Assembly: GCA_021730985.1 (NCBI GenBank)
Contig: JAKFYI010000047.1
Location: forward strand, 1-39,240
From: Hyphomicrobiales bacterium
GTDB lineage: Bacteria; Pseudomonadota; Alphaproteobacteria; Rhizobiales; Xanthobacteraceae
Reading direction: 5' to 3'
Length of the DNA: 39,240 bases
The notes beneath the pieces were generated by a model. It saw only the letters and a list, made by a program, of their open reading frames with translations. It was not told the DNA's origin and searched no databases. Both the position numbers and the translations under genes were made by a program. Positions 7,853 to 15,338 of this stretch are shown here, piece after piece. Within the stretch, counting starts at the first letter, position 1. Each line of letters begins with the position of its first letter.

Positions 7853-8698
7853 ATGGCTGACGCCGTCCGCGCCGCCTGCGTCATCGGCCGGCCGGTTGCG
7901 CATTCCCGCTCGCCGCTGATCCACGGCTACTGGATCGGGCAGCACAAGCTCGCGGCGGATTACCGCCGCGAGGCGCTGGAGCCGGAGGCGGTCGCGGATT
8001 TTCTCGCCAGCCTCGCGGCGCGTGGCTACGTCGGCTGCAACGTCACGCTGCCGCACAAGGAAGCCGCACTCGCGGCGTCCGAGCCGGACGATCGTGCGCG
8101 CGCGGTTGGCGCGGCCAACACGCTGTGGCTCGACCGGGGCCGCCTTCTTTCCACCAACACCGACGTCGAAGGGTTTACGAACAATCTGGATGCGGCGGTG
8201 CTGGACTGGGACCGCAGGTCTGGCGAAGCCGTGGTGCTTGGCGCCGGCGGCTCCGCGCGCGCGGTGGTGTACGGGCTGGTCGAGCGCGGCTTTGCGCGCA
8301 TCCACGTCGTCAACCGCACCTTCGATCGCGCCCAGGCGCTGCGCGACCGGTTCGGTTCTGCGGTGCAGCCGGCCAACTGGCCGGCGCTGCCCCGTCTGCT
8401 CACGCGCGCCGGCCTGCTGGTCAACACCACGCTGCTCGGCATGACCGGCCAGGCGCGGCTCGAAATCGACCTCGCCCCGCTGCCTCCCGAGGCGGTGGTG
8501 GCCGATCTGGTCTATGCCCCGCTGGAGACCGAACTTCTCGCCGCTGCCCGCGCCCGCGGCCTCGCCACCGCGGACGGCCTCGGCATGCTGCTGCATCAGG
8601 CGGTTCGCGGCTTTTCCCTGTGGTTCGGGGTGCGTCCCGCCGTGACGGCGGAACTGCGCGCCCTGATAGAGGCTGATCTTACGCGGCCGAAGGAATAA
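7853..8698 (+). CDS. aroE: Shikimate/quinate dehydrogenase-like enzyme
   Basis: The 281-residue protein matches the AroE family, NADP- or NAD-dependent reductases of 3-dehydroshikimate or related cyclic acids. The N-terminal substrate domain has the SRSPLIHGYW motif, the catalytic Lys in NVTLPHKEAAL and the Asp in NTDVEGF. The cofactor site is VLGAGGSARAV, followed by NRTFDRA, whose Arg usually contacts the NADP phosphate. It ends with the usual GLGMLLHQA helix. It sits six bases after the SDR gene, in a catabolic-looking operon and not beside coaE/dnaQ where the biosynthetic alphaproteobacterial aroE commonly lies. It may therefore be a quinate-type or specialised paralog, and the symbol is given by family only. 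Confidence 0.85.
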   Translation: MADAVRAACVIGRPVAHSRSPLIHGYWIGQHKLAADYRREALEPEAVADFLASLAARGYVGCNVTLPHKEAALAASEPDDRARAVGAANTLWLDRGRLLSTNTDVEGFTNNLDAAVLDWDRRSGEAVVLGAGGSARAVVYGLVERGFARIHVVNRTFDRAQALRDRFGSAVQPANWPALPRLLTRAGLLVNTTLLGMTGQARLEIDLAPLPPEAVVADLVYAPLETELLAAARARGLATADGLGMLLHQAVRGFSLWFGVRPAVTAELRALIEADLTRPKE

Positions 8699-8761
8699 GG
8701 TTCGCGCGGCGGGGGTTCTCAGATTAGGGCGGCTCCGATTGCCGCCTCCAGGGAGGACAAT

Positions 8762-9385
8762 ATGCAAACCGTGTCACGGCACATCTTTGGCGCTACGGCG
8801 CTCGCGCTGATCGTTGCGACTTCGACCGTTTGGGCGCAGCAGGCTCCGCCGTTGCGGGTGCGCGGCACCATCGAAAAGGTGGACGGCGACACGCTCACGG
8901 TGAAGACGCGCGCCGGCGAAACCACCACCGTCAAATTGGCCGCCGACGCCCGCGTCGCCGCTATGACAAAGGCCACGCTCGCCGACATCAAGACCGGCGC
9001 GTTCATCGGTGTCACCGCGATGCCGCAGCCGGACGGCAGCCAGAAGGCAATCGGGATTCACATCTTCATGGAGTCGCAGAAGGGCGTGGTGGCCGACCGC
9101 CATTTCCCGTGGGACCGCGAGCCCGGCAGCACCATGACCAACGCCAACGTCGACACCATGGTGTCCGGCGTGGACGGCCAGACCGTCACCGTCAAATACA
9201 AGGAAGGTGAGAAGAAGGTCATCATCTCGCCCACCACGCCGATCGTCGCGATGGCGCCCGGAAGCAAGGCGGACCTCAAGCCGGGCGCGCAGTTCATCAT
9301 CATGGCGGCGCAAAAGCAGCCGGACGGCACGCTGGTGGCGCCGGCGATCAACGTCGGCCGCGATGGCGCGGCGCCGCCGATGTAG
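8762..9385 (+). CDS. Secreted two-repeat protein, first paralog
   Basis: This 207-residue protein has a signal peptide cleaved near residue 25 (STVWAQQA) and then two similar halves. The first runs VDGDTLTVKTRAGETTTVKL to MPQPDGSQKAIGIHI; the second runs VDGQTVTVKYKEGEKKVIIS to KQPDGTLVAPAINVG. The alternating beta-rich pattern resembles DUF5666-type or OB-like barrels. It is about as long as, and clearly homologous to, the next gene, so the pair arose by gene duplication. A strong AGGGAGGA site precedes the ATG, and a hairpin (8728-8733 with 8741-8746) lies upstream. The likely location is the periplasm; function is unknown. Confidence 0.82.
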   Translation: MQTVSRHIFGATALALIVATSTVWAQQAPPLRVRGTIEKVDGDTLTVKTRAGETTTVKLAADARVAAMTKATLADIKTGAFIGVTAMPQPDGSQKAIGIHIFMESQKGVVADRHFPWDREPGSTMTNANVDTMVSGVDGQTVTVKYKEGEKKVIISPTTPIVAMAPGSKADLKPGAQFIIMAAQKQPDGTLVAPAINVGRDGAAPPM

Positions 9386-9464
9386 CCTCGCCGGGCTTCT
9401 CCGTTCCGGCTAACATGCGCGCCGCCACGCCGTGACGGCGCGCCGATCTTTCAGGGAGGATTGT

Positions 9465-10070
9465 ATGAAGGCGATTTTGGGAATTCTGGGCGGCGCGGCG
9501 CTGGCGGTGCTCGCCGTATCGCCGGGCTTCGCGCAGCAGGCGCAGACCCAGCGCGTCATGGGCTCCATCGTCGGCATCGATGGTTCTGTGATGGCGGTGA
9601 AAACCAGCGCCGGCGAGGTAAAGGTCAGCCTGGCGGACAAGCTTGCGGTGTTCGGCGTCGCCAAGGCGACGCTCGCCGACCTCAAATCCGGTGCGTTCGT
9701 CGGTGTCGGCGCCATGCCGCAACCCGACGGCAGCCAGAAGGCGATCCGCGTCATGATCTTCGCCGAGAGCCAGCGCGGCACCGGCGAGGGCCATCGGCCG
9801 TGGGTGCAGCCCGGCAGCACCATGACCAACGCCACCATCGACACGACCGTGGGCAGCGTGGACGGCCAGACGCTCACGGTGAAGTACAAGGACGGTGAGA
9901 AGAAGATCATCGTGCCGCCCGAGCTGGCGATTCAGCAGTACGTCGTCGGTGACCGGAACGAACTGAAGCCGGGCGCCGCGATTCTGATCACCGCCGCCAC
10001 CAAGAAGCCGGATGGGACGCTGGAGACCAACCGGGTGAACGTCGGCCGTGACGGGGTCGTGCCGAACTGA
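9465..10070 (+). CDS. Secreted two-repeat protein, second paralog
   Basis: The 201-residue protein is a paralog of the preceding gene, with the same order: signal peptide (cleaved near residue 23, PGFAQQ), two VDG/IDG-started beta-rich repeats, and the shared phrases KATLADLKSGAFVGVGAMPQPDGSQKAI and PGSTMTNA. I chose the ATG at 9465 because CAGGGAGG lies six bases upstream and the export signal begins there. The two genes are separated by 79 bases and end at a strong terminator at 10095, so they probably form a two-gene unit. No catalytic motif is visible. A ligand-binding or envelope role is possible but unproven. Confidence 0.82.
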   Translation: MKAILGILGGAALAVLAVSPGFAQQAQTQRVMGSIVGIDGSVMAVKTSAGEVKVSLADKLAVFGVAKATLADLKSGAFVGVGAMPQPDGSQKAIRVMIFAESQRGTGEGHRPWVQPGSTMTNATIDTTVGSVDGQTLTVKYKDGEKKIIVPPELAIQQYVVGDRNELKPGAAILITAATKKPDGTLETNRVNVGRDGVVPN

Positions 10071-10094
10071 CGGCTGTCCATTTGCGAGTCATTT

Positions 10095-10129
10095 AGGCGG
10101 CGGCCTGCCCAGGCCGCCGCCTATTTTTT
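10095..10129 (+). terminator. Rho-independent terminator
   Basis: A perfect 12-base-pair stem (10095-10106 with 10111-10122, arm AGGCGGCGGCCT) with a GCCC loop is followed by ATTTTTT. It ends the transcription unit of the two secreted paralogs and insulates the cyanate operon promoter downstream. Confidence 0.93.
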
Positions 10130-10191
10130 CATCATCAAGATACGGTTTCGGGCAAGTGCCCAAGCGGCGGGCGGCTTTGATGCCGCTTGCA

Positions 10192-10217
10192 TGCACGTTC
10201 CAGCGAAAATTCGTGCA
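10192..10217 (+). promoter_or_regulatory. Possible activator site upstream of cyanate operon
   Basis: An inverted repeat TGCACG (10192-10197) and CGTGCA (10212-10217) lies about 30 bases upstream of the sigma-54 promoter, with centres two helical turns apart. The half-sites resemble the GCAC/GTGC halves of NtrC sites, but the spacer of 14 is longer than in the standard NtrC palindrome. An enhancer role is plausible from position only. Confidence 0.4.
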
Positions 10218-10244
10218 CTTTCGCCGCGGTTGAAAACTTCGACG

Positions 10245-10261
10245 TTGGCACGCCCATTGCT
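10245..10261 (+). promoter_or_regulatory. Sigma-54 (RpoN) promoter of cyanate operon
   Basis: The sequence TTGGCACGCCCATTGCT matches the sigma-54 consensus TTGGCACG-N4-TTGCW at every conserved base, with the GG at 10247-10248 and the GC at 10259-10260 exactly 12 apart. Transcription would start near 10272, giving a leader of about 44 bases to the ATG at 10316. RpoN promoters need an enhancer-binding activator; for a nitrogen-source operon NtrC is the expected one. Confidence 0.85.
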
Positions 10262-10315
10262 AATTCGTTAACGCCGGGCCGGGCCGGGCTGCGGCGTAAC
10301 GATGGAGCGCGCCTG

Positions 10316-11707
10316 ATGTCCATGTTTGATAATCCGTTCGATCCGAAGCGCCGTTTGAGCCCGTCCGGCTGCGCTTGCGGACGCCATATCAATGACGCCG
10401 AGCATGCGCGTGACGCGCAGGCGCAGTTGCAGTGCGCGCCGGTGGAAGCCCAGACCGAGGACAAGCGCTACGAGGGCGTGGTCGCCTCGGCGGTGATGCG
10501 CGCGGTGTTCCCGCAGGATGCGGCGCGGCGCGCCTTCCTCAAGTCGGTCGGCGCCTCGACCGCGCTGGCCGCGATCTCGCAGTTCTTCCCGCTGACCACC
10601 GCGACCGAGGTGTTCGCGCAAGGCGCGCCGCTCGAGAAGAAGGATCTCAAGGTCGGCTTTATTCCCATCACCTGCGCCACGCCGATCATCATGGCGCATC
10701 CGATGGGCTTCTACACCAAGCACGGCCTCAACGTCGAAGTGATCAAGACCGCCGGCTGGGCGGTGATCCGCGATAAGACGCTGAACAAGGAATACGACGC
10801 CGCCCACATGCTGTCGCCGATGCCGATCGCCATTACGCTCGGCGTCGGCTCCAACGCGATCCCGTATGCGGCGCCTGCGATCGAAAACATCAACGGCCAG
10901 GCCATCACGCTGTCGATCAAGCACAAGGACAAGCGCGATCCGAAGTCCTGGAAGGGCTTCAAGTTCGCGGTGCCGTTCGACTTCTCCATGCACAACTACC
11001 TGCTGCGCTACTACCTCGCGGAGCACGGCCTCGACCCCGACCAGGACGTGCAGATCCGCGCGGTGCCGCCGCCGGAAATGGTCGCCAACCTGCGCGCCGA
11101 CAACATCGACGGCTTCCTCGGTCCCGATCCGATGAACCAGCGCGCCGTCTATGACGGCGTGGGCTTCATCCACGTCCTGTCGAAGGATTTGTGGGAAGGG
11201 CATCCCTGCTGCGTGTTCGCGGCCTCAAGGGAGTTCATCGCGCAGTCGCCGAACACCTACGCGGCGCTGCTCAAGTCGATCATCGACGCCACCGCGTTCG
11301 CCAGCAAGGCCGAGAACCGCAAGCAGATTGCGGAAGCAATCGCGCCCGCGGCCTACATCAACCAGCCGGTCACGGTGCTGGAGCAGATCCTGACCGGCAC
11401 GTTCGCCGACGGTCTCGGCAGCGTGCAGAAGGTGCCGAACCGCGTCGACTTCGATCCGTTCCCGTGGGAATCGTTCGCGGTGTGGATCATGACGCAGATG
11501 AAGCGCTGGGGTCAGATCAAGGGCGAGGTGGACTACGCCAACGTCGCCAAACAGGTGTATCTCGCCACCGATACGACGCGACTGATGAAAGAGGTCGGGC
11601 TGACGCCGCCGGCTGCCACCACCAAGTCGTTCTCGGTGATGGGCAAGATGTTCGATCCGTCGAAGCCCGAGGAGTACATCAAGAGCTTCGCGATCAAGAA
11701 GACCTGA
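10316..11707 (+). CDS. cynA: Cyanate/nitrate-type ABC transporter binding protein
   Basis: The 463-residue protein belongs to the NrtA/CmpA/CynA family of periplasmic binding proteins for small anions. A roughly 70-residue N-terminal segment with a Cys motif (SGCACGRHIND, residues 17-27) precedes a twin-arginine export signal (RRAFLK, 71-76, then a hydrophobic run). The mature part starts near KKDLKVGFIPITCATPIIMA and includes the ligand-lobe segments FDFSMHNYLLRYYL and GFLGPDPMNQRAV. I chose the ATG at 10316 since it falls after the predicted sigma-54 start site; the frame is open back to 10187. The permease, ATPase and cyanase genes follow, so cyanate is the likely ligand, with nitrate or bicarbonate as family alternatives. 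Confidence 0.88.
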   Translation: MSMFDNPFDPKRRLSPSGCACGRHINDAEHARDAQAQLQCAPVEAQTEDKRYEGVVASAVMRAVFPQDAARRAFLKSVGASTALAAISQFFPLTTATEVFAQGAPLEKKDLKVGFIPITCATPIIMAHPMGFYTKHGLNVEVIKTAGWAVIRDKTLNKEYDAAHMLSPMPIAITLGVGSNAIPYAAPAIENINGQAITLSIKHKDKRDPKSWKGFKFAVPFDFSMHNYLLRYYLAEHGLDPDQDVQIRAVPPPEMVANLRADNIDGFLGPDPMNQRAVYDGVGFIHVLSKDLWEGHPCCVFAASREFIAQSPNTYAALLKSIIDATAFASKAENRKQIAEAIAPAAYINQPVTVLEQILTGTFADGLGSVQKVPNRVDFDPFPWESFAVWIMTQMKRWGQIKGEVDYANVAKQVYLATDTTRLMKEVGLTPPAATTKSFSVMGKMFDPSKPEEYIKSFAIKKT

Positions 11708-11709
11708 CC

Positions 11710-11726
11710 GGCGCGCGAAGCGCGCC
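11710..11726 (+). other. mRNA hairpin between cynA and cynB
   Basis: A perfect seven-base-pair hairpin (11710-11716 with 11720-11726, loop GAA) lies directly after the binding-protein stop codon. No U-run follows, so it is not a classical terminator. Such hairpins often stabilise the upstream message and so raise the binding-protein level relative to the permease. Confidence 0.6.
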
Positions 11727-11755
11727 GCCATCTGAAGAAACCGCCGGGGTTTTGG

Positions 11756-12595
11756 ATGTTGAGATCATTGCCATTGCGCGCGGCCGCGCTTTCGGTCGTC
11801 GTGTTCTTCACGTTTATGCTGGCATGGCATCTGGCCGTGCGCGGCACCACGGCCGTCCAGCAGATGGACCCGGAGTACGCCAAGCTGATGGGCGTGACGG
11901 CGACCCACGGCAAATCGGCGATGCCCGGTCCGCTCGATGTGGCCGCAACACTTTGGGGCCACCTCAAGCGGCCGTTCTACGACAACGGTCCGAACGACAA
12001 GGGCCTCGGCATCCAGCTCGGCTATTCGATTGCGCGCGTCGCCATCGGATACTTCCTGGCCGTCATTGTCGCGATCCCGATCGGCTTTTTGATCGGCATG
12101 TCGCCGCTGATGAGCCGCGCGCTCGATCCGTTCATCCAGGTGCTGAAGCCGATCTCGCCGCTCGCCTGGATGCCGCTCGCGCTCTACACCATCAAGGACT
12201 CCAGCCTGTCGGCGATTTTCGTGATCTTCATCTGCTCGCTGTGGCCGATGATGATCAACACCGCGTTCGGCGTGTCGGCGGTTCGCAAGGAATGGCTCAA
12301 CGTTGCGCGCACGCTCGAGGTCGGCACGTTCCGCCGCGCCTTCACGGTGATCCTGCCGGCGGCGGCTCCCACCATCGTCACCGGCATGCGGATCTCGATC
12401 GGCATCGCCTGGCTGGTGATCGTCGCCGCCGAGATGCTGGTCGGCGGAACGGGTATTGGTTACTTCGTCTGGAACGAATGGAACAATTTATCCATCACAA
12501 ATGTAATCAACGCGATCTTGCTGATCGGATTGGTGGGGATGCTGCTCGACCAGATCCTGGCGCGGTTCGCGCGGCTCGTGACGTTCCCGGAGTAA
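11756..12595 (+). CDS. cynB: Cyanate/nitrate-type ABC transporter permease
   Basis: This 279-residue inner membrane protein is a BinPDT-type permease of the NrtB/SsuC/TauC family. A first membrane segment (about 8-30) is followed by a periplasmic stretch of about 60 residues. Five further hydrophobic segments begin at [24 protein letters not shown]. The cytoplasmic EAA loop that contacts the ATPase is visible as [29 protein letters not shown] (about residues 182-210). It lies 48 bases after the binding protein gene and four bases before the ATPase gene, so all belong to one operon. Specificity is inferred from the linked cyanase. Confidence 0.9.
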   Translation: MLRSLPLRAAALSVVVFFTFMLAWHLAVRGTTAVQQMDPEYAKLMGVTATHGKSAMPGPLDVAATLWGHLKRPFYDNGPNDKGLGIQLGYSIARVAIGYFLAVIVAIPIGFLIGMSPLMSRALDPFIQVLKPISPLAWMPLALYTIKDSSLSAIFVIFICSLWPMMINTAFGVSAVRKEWLNVARTLEVGTFRRAFTVILPAAAPTIVTGMRISIGIAWLVIVAAEMLVGGTGIGYFVWNEWNNLSITNVINAILLIGLVGMLLDQILARFARLVTFPE

Positions 12596-12599
12596 TGCC

Positions 12600-13502
12600 A
12601 TGAGCGACAAATTCATCTCGCTCGAGGGCATCGCCAAGCGCTACCCGGCGCCGGGCGGCTTAACCACCACCATCTTCGAGAACCTGTGGCTCTCGATGAA
12701 CCGCGGCGAGTTCACCTGCGTGATCGGCCACTCCGGCTGCGGCAAGACCACCGTGCTCAACATCCTGGCCGGCCTCGACACCCCCTCGGAGGGCGCGGTG
12801 ATCGTCGACAATCTCGCGATCGACGGCCCAAGCCTCGACCGCGCTGTGATCTTCCAGGGTCATTCGCTGCTGCCGTGGCGCACCGTGATGGGCAACGTCA
12901 GCTACGCGGTGTCGTCGAAGTGGCGGCGCTGGAGCAGCGCGCAAGTCCGCGCCCAGGCGCAGAAGTTCATCGATCTGGTCGGCCTCACCGGCTCCGAGCA
13001 CAAGCACCCGTCCGAACTCTCCGGCGGCATGAAGCAGCGCGTCGGCATCGCGCGCGCGCTGTCGATCCAGCCCAAGATGATGCTGATGGACGAGCCGTTC
13101 TCCGCGCTCGATGCGCTCACGCGCGGCACGTTGCAGGACGAGGTGCGCCGCATCTGCCAGGAGACCGGCCAGACCACCTTCATGATCACCCACGACGTCG
13201 ACGAGGCGATCTATCTCGCCGACAACATCGTGCTGATGACCAACGGGCCGGGCGCGGTGCTGGCCGAGGTGGTGGTGAACCCGCTGCCGAAGGACCGCAA
13301 GCGCACCGAGGTGCACAAGCACCCGCTGTACTACGCGGTGCGCAACCACATCGTCGATTTCCTGGTGTCGCGCTCGCGCACCTTCGTCGAGCAGACGCCG
13401 GGCTTCGATCCGCGCCATGTGCCGCTGGTGCGTCCGGGCCTCGACGAGCCGCCGCCGGAGCCCGACTCCACCGTCGTGCGGCTGGCGAGCCGCGGGCATT
13501 GA
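12600..13502 (+). CDS. cynD: Cyanate/nitrate-type ABC transporter ATPase
   Basis: The 300-residue protein is the ATP-hydrolysing subunit of the importer. Walker A is GHSGCGKTT (about 43-51), the Q-loop region is [11 protein letters not shown], the signature is [10 protein letters not shown] (about 141-150), Walker B is [13 protein letters not shown], and the switch His is in MITHDVDEA. The C-terminal 60 residues extend past the core domain, as in other NrtD/CynD-like ATPases. The start codon lies four bases after the permease stop. A palindromic repeat element separates it from cynS, so cyanase expression may be partly uncoupled from the transporter. Confidence 0.92.
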   Translation: MSDKFISLEGIAKRYPAPGGLTTTIFENLWLSMNRGEFTCVIGHSGCGKTTVLNILAGLDTPSEGAVIVDNLAIDGPSLDRAVIFQGHSLLPWRTVMGNVSYAVSSKWRRWSSAQVRAQAQKFIDLVGLTGSEHKHPSELSGGMKQRVGIARALSIQPKMMLMDEPFSALDALTRGTLQDEVRRICQETGQTTFMITHDVDEAIYLADNIVLMTNGPGAVLAEVVVNPLPKDRKRTEVHKHPLYYAVRNHIVDFLVSRSRTFVEQTPGFDPRHVPLVRPGLDEPPPEPDSTVVRLASRGH

Positions 13503-13545
13503 GCGACGTGATGATTTTGACTCAGACCGCGCGGCATACTCCGTC

Positions 13546-13691
13546 ACCTCCCCCCTTGCGGGGGAGGTCGACCGGCCCGCAAGTGCGTCCACGCGCGTCT
13601 GCGATGCGCTATGGGCCGGTCGGGAGGGGGGTGGTCACCGTCGCATCCGCAGCGACCCCCCACCCCAACCCTCCCCCGCAAGGGGGGAGGG
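13546..13691. repeat. Composite palindromic repeat between cynD and cynS
   Basis: This 146-base element is bounded by two CCCTCCCCC-type hairpins (13546-13568 and 13668-13691) in opposite orientation, with further complementary GC-rich stretches between them (around 13574 with 13615, and GGGGGGTGG near 13625 with CCACCCC near 13662). It can fold into one large structure. Its arms match dispersed elements elsewhere in the window. It lies inside the cyanate operon and could act as a processing or stabilising structure, or simply be a tolerated insertion. Confidence 0.75.
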
Positions 13692-13754
13692 AGTCCGGCT
13701 GCCGCCGCGGCACCGTTGCGATTCAACTCTGACAACCACGCTGGGAGAACGACC

Positions 13755-14243
13755 ATGAAGCGCTCCGACCTCACCGAAAAGCTGCTCGACATCAAGCGCG
13801 AGAAGGGCCTCACCTGGAAGCACATCTGCGAGCAGATCGGCGGCATGTCGCCGGTGATGATCACGGGCGCGCTGCTCGGCAACCACAAGCTGACCAAGCC
13901 GCAGGCGGCGGCCGCGGCCAAGCTGTTCGGGCTGAGCAAGACCGAGCAGGCCATGCTCAACGAGGTGCCGAACCGCGGCGCTGGCAACGCGATGCCGCCG
14001 ACCGATCCGCTGATCTACCGGTTCTACGAGCTGGTGCTGGTCAACGGGCCGGCGTGGAAGGAGCTGATCCAGGAGGAGTTCGGCGACGGCATCATGTCGG
14101 CGATCGACTTCGACATGACGATGGAGCGGGTGGCCGATCCGAAGGGCGACCGCGTCAAGATCGGCATGACCGGCAAGTTCCTGCCGTTCAAGTACTACGG
14201 CGCGACGGGGAATGCGCAGCAGTATGGGTATAAGGAGGAGTAG
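13755..14243 (+). CDS. cynS: Cyanase (cyanate hydratase)
   Basis: Cyanase converts cyanate and bicarbonate to ammonia and carbon dioxide, in the cytoplasm as a decamer. The 162-residue protein has the N-terminal helix-turn-helix-like domain (LTWKHICEQIGGMSPVMITGALLG) and the C-terminal dimer domain with the active-site residues Arg89, Glu92 and Ser115. These correspond to Arg96, Glu99 and Ser122 of the E. coli enzyme with a constant offset of seven. A GGGAGA site precedes the ATG. It is the last gene of the cyanate block; with the transporter and a sigma-54 promoter, the operon lets the cell use cyanate as a nitrogen source and detoxify it. Confidence 0.97.
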   Translation: MKRSDLTEKLLDIKREKGLTWKHICEQIGGMSPVMITGALLGNHKLTKPQAAAAAKLFGLSKTEQAMLNEVPNRGAGNAMPPTDPLIYRFYELVLVNGPAWKELIQEEFGDGIMSAIDFDMTMERVADPKGDRVKIGMTGKFLPFKYYGATGNAQQYGYKEE

Positions 14244-14278
14244 GGGGGCGGCACTGTCGTCGCTTCACCCTCGGCGTC

Positions 14279-14470
14279 ATGCCCGGGCTTGACCCGGGCA
14301 TCCGCGTCTTTTGCGCGACGCGGGTTGCTGTGCCCTCTCCCGCTTGCGGGGGAGGGCGGCCGCAGCGGGACGGCGATGGAAATGGGGAGGGGGCGTGACA
14401 CAAACGGCCCCCTCCGATTCGAGCTTGTGACGCCGGCCCCGGCTGCTCTCCCCCGCAAGCGGGAGAGGGC
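14279..14470. repeat. Cluster of palindromic repeats after cynS
   Basis: Three hairpins fill this interval. ATGCCCGGG at 14279-14287 pairs with 14293-14301. GCCCTCTCCCGC at 14332-14343 pairs with 14346-14357 around TT. The segment 14445-14456 pairs imperfectly with 14459-14470 around AA. The last two are inverted copies of one family and bound a composite element like that at 13546-13691. No gene is seen here; the cluster separates cynS from the convergent toxin gene and may also stop transcription from both sides. Confidence 0.75.
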
Positions 14471-14513
14471 GCATTCATTGGCACCGGGCGCGTGATCGCC
14501 GCAGACCGCACCC

Positions 14514-14789
14514 TCACCGATACACCTCGCGGCGGTGGCCGACCGTCACCACCAGCACCGTGAACCGGCCGTCCTCGATGGCGGCGACGATCCGGTAGTC
14601 CCCGACGCGATAGCGCCACAGTCCCTGAAGGTCGCCGGTCAGCGCATGGCCGAGGCGGCGGGGGTCTTCGGGGCCTGCGATACGCTCGCGCAGATACCGC
14701 AGCACGCGCCGCTCCGCATCGGCCCCAAGCTTGCGCAGGTCGCGCGCGGCGGCGCGATCGAACTCGACCTGCCAGACCGGCGCGGTCAT
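14514..14789 (-). CDS. RelE/ParE-family toxin
   Basis: This 91-residue protein is a RelE-superfamily toxin, typically a ribosome-dependent mRNA endonuclease (RelE) or a gyrase poison (ParE). The family signature is visible in WQVEFDRAAARDLRKLGADAERRV, LTGDLQGLWRYRVGDYRIVAAIEDG and the terminal VGHRREVYR. The latter carries the His-Arg and Tyr typical of RelE active sites, which favours the RNase type. It starts inside the stop of the antitoxin gene (four-base overlap), giving the usual coupled antitoxin-toxin order. Confidence 0.9.
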   Translation of the reverse strand: MTAPVWQVEFDRAAARDLRKLGADAERRVLRYLRERIAGPEDPRRLGHALTGDLQGLWRYRVGDYRIVAAIEDGRFTVLVVTVGHRREVYR

Positions 14790-15079
14790 CGGCGCTTGGT
14801 GCGCTTCGGCAGGGCCGACTCCCTCCCCCGCTTGCGGGGGAGGGTTGGGGAGGGGGCCGCCTGCGATCTCGCTCTCTCTTTAAGATCGCGCTCCAAGCTC
14901 TCAAGCGTCACGCGGGGCCCGCCGCGCGCAAGCCGCCGCCGCGCCAGGTAGTCGTCCTCGATATCCTCGATCTGGCGCAGGATCGCCTCGCGCGCGTAGT
15001 AGCTCTTGCTGCGGCCGGTTTTTTTGGCCAACGCGTCGAGCCGTTGCTCGATCTCAGGTGGCAAGCGAAGGGCAAGCAT
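14786..15079 (-). CDS. RHH antitoxin with repeat-derived C-terminal tail
   Basis: This 97-residue protein starts with a ribbon-helix-helix DNA-binding domain (MLALRLPPEIEQRLDALAKKTGRSKSYYAREAIL, residues 1-34), followed by an acidic helix, as in DinJ/RelB-like antitoxins. I chose the ATG at 15079 because GGAGG lies just upstream; the frame stays open to 15274 without family character. Its C-terminal 26 residues include PSPTLPRKRGRE, which is the translation of a palindromic repeat at 14821-14844 and has no counterpart in normal antitoxins. That repeat keeps the frame and the four-base overlap with the toxin gene. It neutralises the toxin and should repress its own operon through the palindrome at 15091-15114. 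Confidence 0.88.
   Translation of the reverse strand: MLALRLPPEIEQRLDALAKKTGRSKSYYAREAILRQIEDIEDDYLARRRLARGGPRVTLESLERDLKERARSQAAPSPTLPRKRGRESALPKRTKRR
14821..14844. repeat. Palindromic repeat inside the antitoxin gene
   Basis: The arm CCCTCCCCCGC (14821-14831) pairs perfectly with 14834-14844 around a TT loop, the same hairpin family as at 7-30. It lies wholly within the coding frame of the antitoxin, about 30 bases before the toxin start codon. Confidence 0.85.
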
Positions 15080-15090
15080 GTGGGCCTCCA

Positions 15091-15114
15091 ATGTGCTATA
15101 CATGTATAGCATAT
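15091..15114 (-). promoter_or_regulatory. Operator palindrome of the toxin-antitoxin operon
   Basis: A perfect 16-base palindrome GCTATACATGTATAGC (15095-15110) extends to 24 bases with one mismatched pair. It ends 12 bases before the antitoxin start codon and contains TATACAT, a plausible -10 element for the minus strand. Position and symmetry fit the autorepression site of a ribbon-helix-helix antitoxin. Confidence 0.8.
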
Positions 15115-15164
15115 GGGCGTGGAGGCAATAGCGGTGGCGGCTTTGTAGCCCGCATAGAGCATTT

Positions 15165-15183
15165 CTCCTCCGTTCTGGAGGAG
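15165..15183. other. Hairpin between toxin-antitoxin and kinase genes
   Basis: CTCCTCC at 15165-15171 pairs perfectly with 15177-15183 around a GTTCT loop. It lies in the divergent interval 15080-15338, which otherwise holds the antitoxin operator and the leader of the kinase gene. No U-run follows in either direction, so its role is open. Confidence 0.45.
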
Positions 15184-15338
15184 GGAATCCTGGGGCTGCG
15201 AAAGTGACAAAATCAAAGTCAACTCCCATATATTGCGGCGTGTCGAACTCACGGGCAGTTACAGTCTTCGGCAATGGCCTTCGAATGGCGTGTCGGAAGT
15301 TCGCGCGTACGTCACTCTAAACTCGTTCGGAGATAGCG

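Noticed and set aside
6896..8767. Long antisense open frame of 623 codons opposite the SDR and AroE-like genes
   Set aside because: It overlaps two well-supported genes on the other strand, has no recognisable domains and an Arg/His/Asp-biased make-up typical of antisense frames in high-GC DNA.
13546..14470. CRISPR-like array, given several similar repeats close together
   Set aside because: The repeats are inverted hairpins of varying spacing and sequence, with no regular spacers and no cas genes.
15080..15274. N-terminal extension of the antitoxin frame
   Set aside because: It covers the operator palindrome and promoter; a good ribosome-binding site and the family start favour the ATG at 15079.
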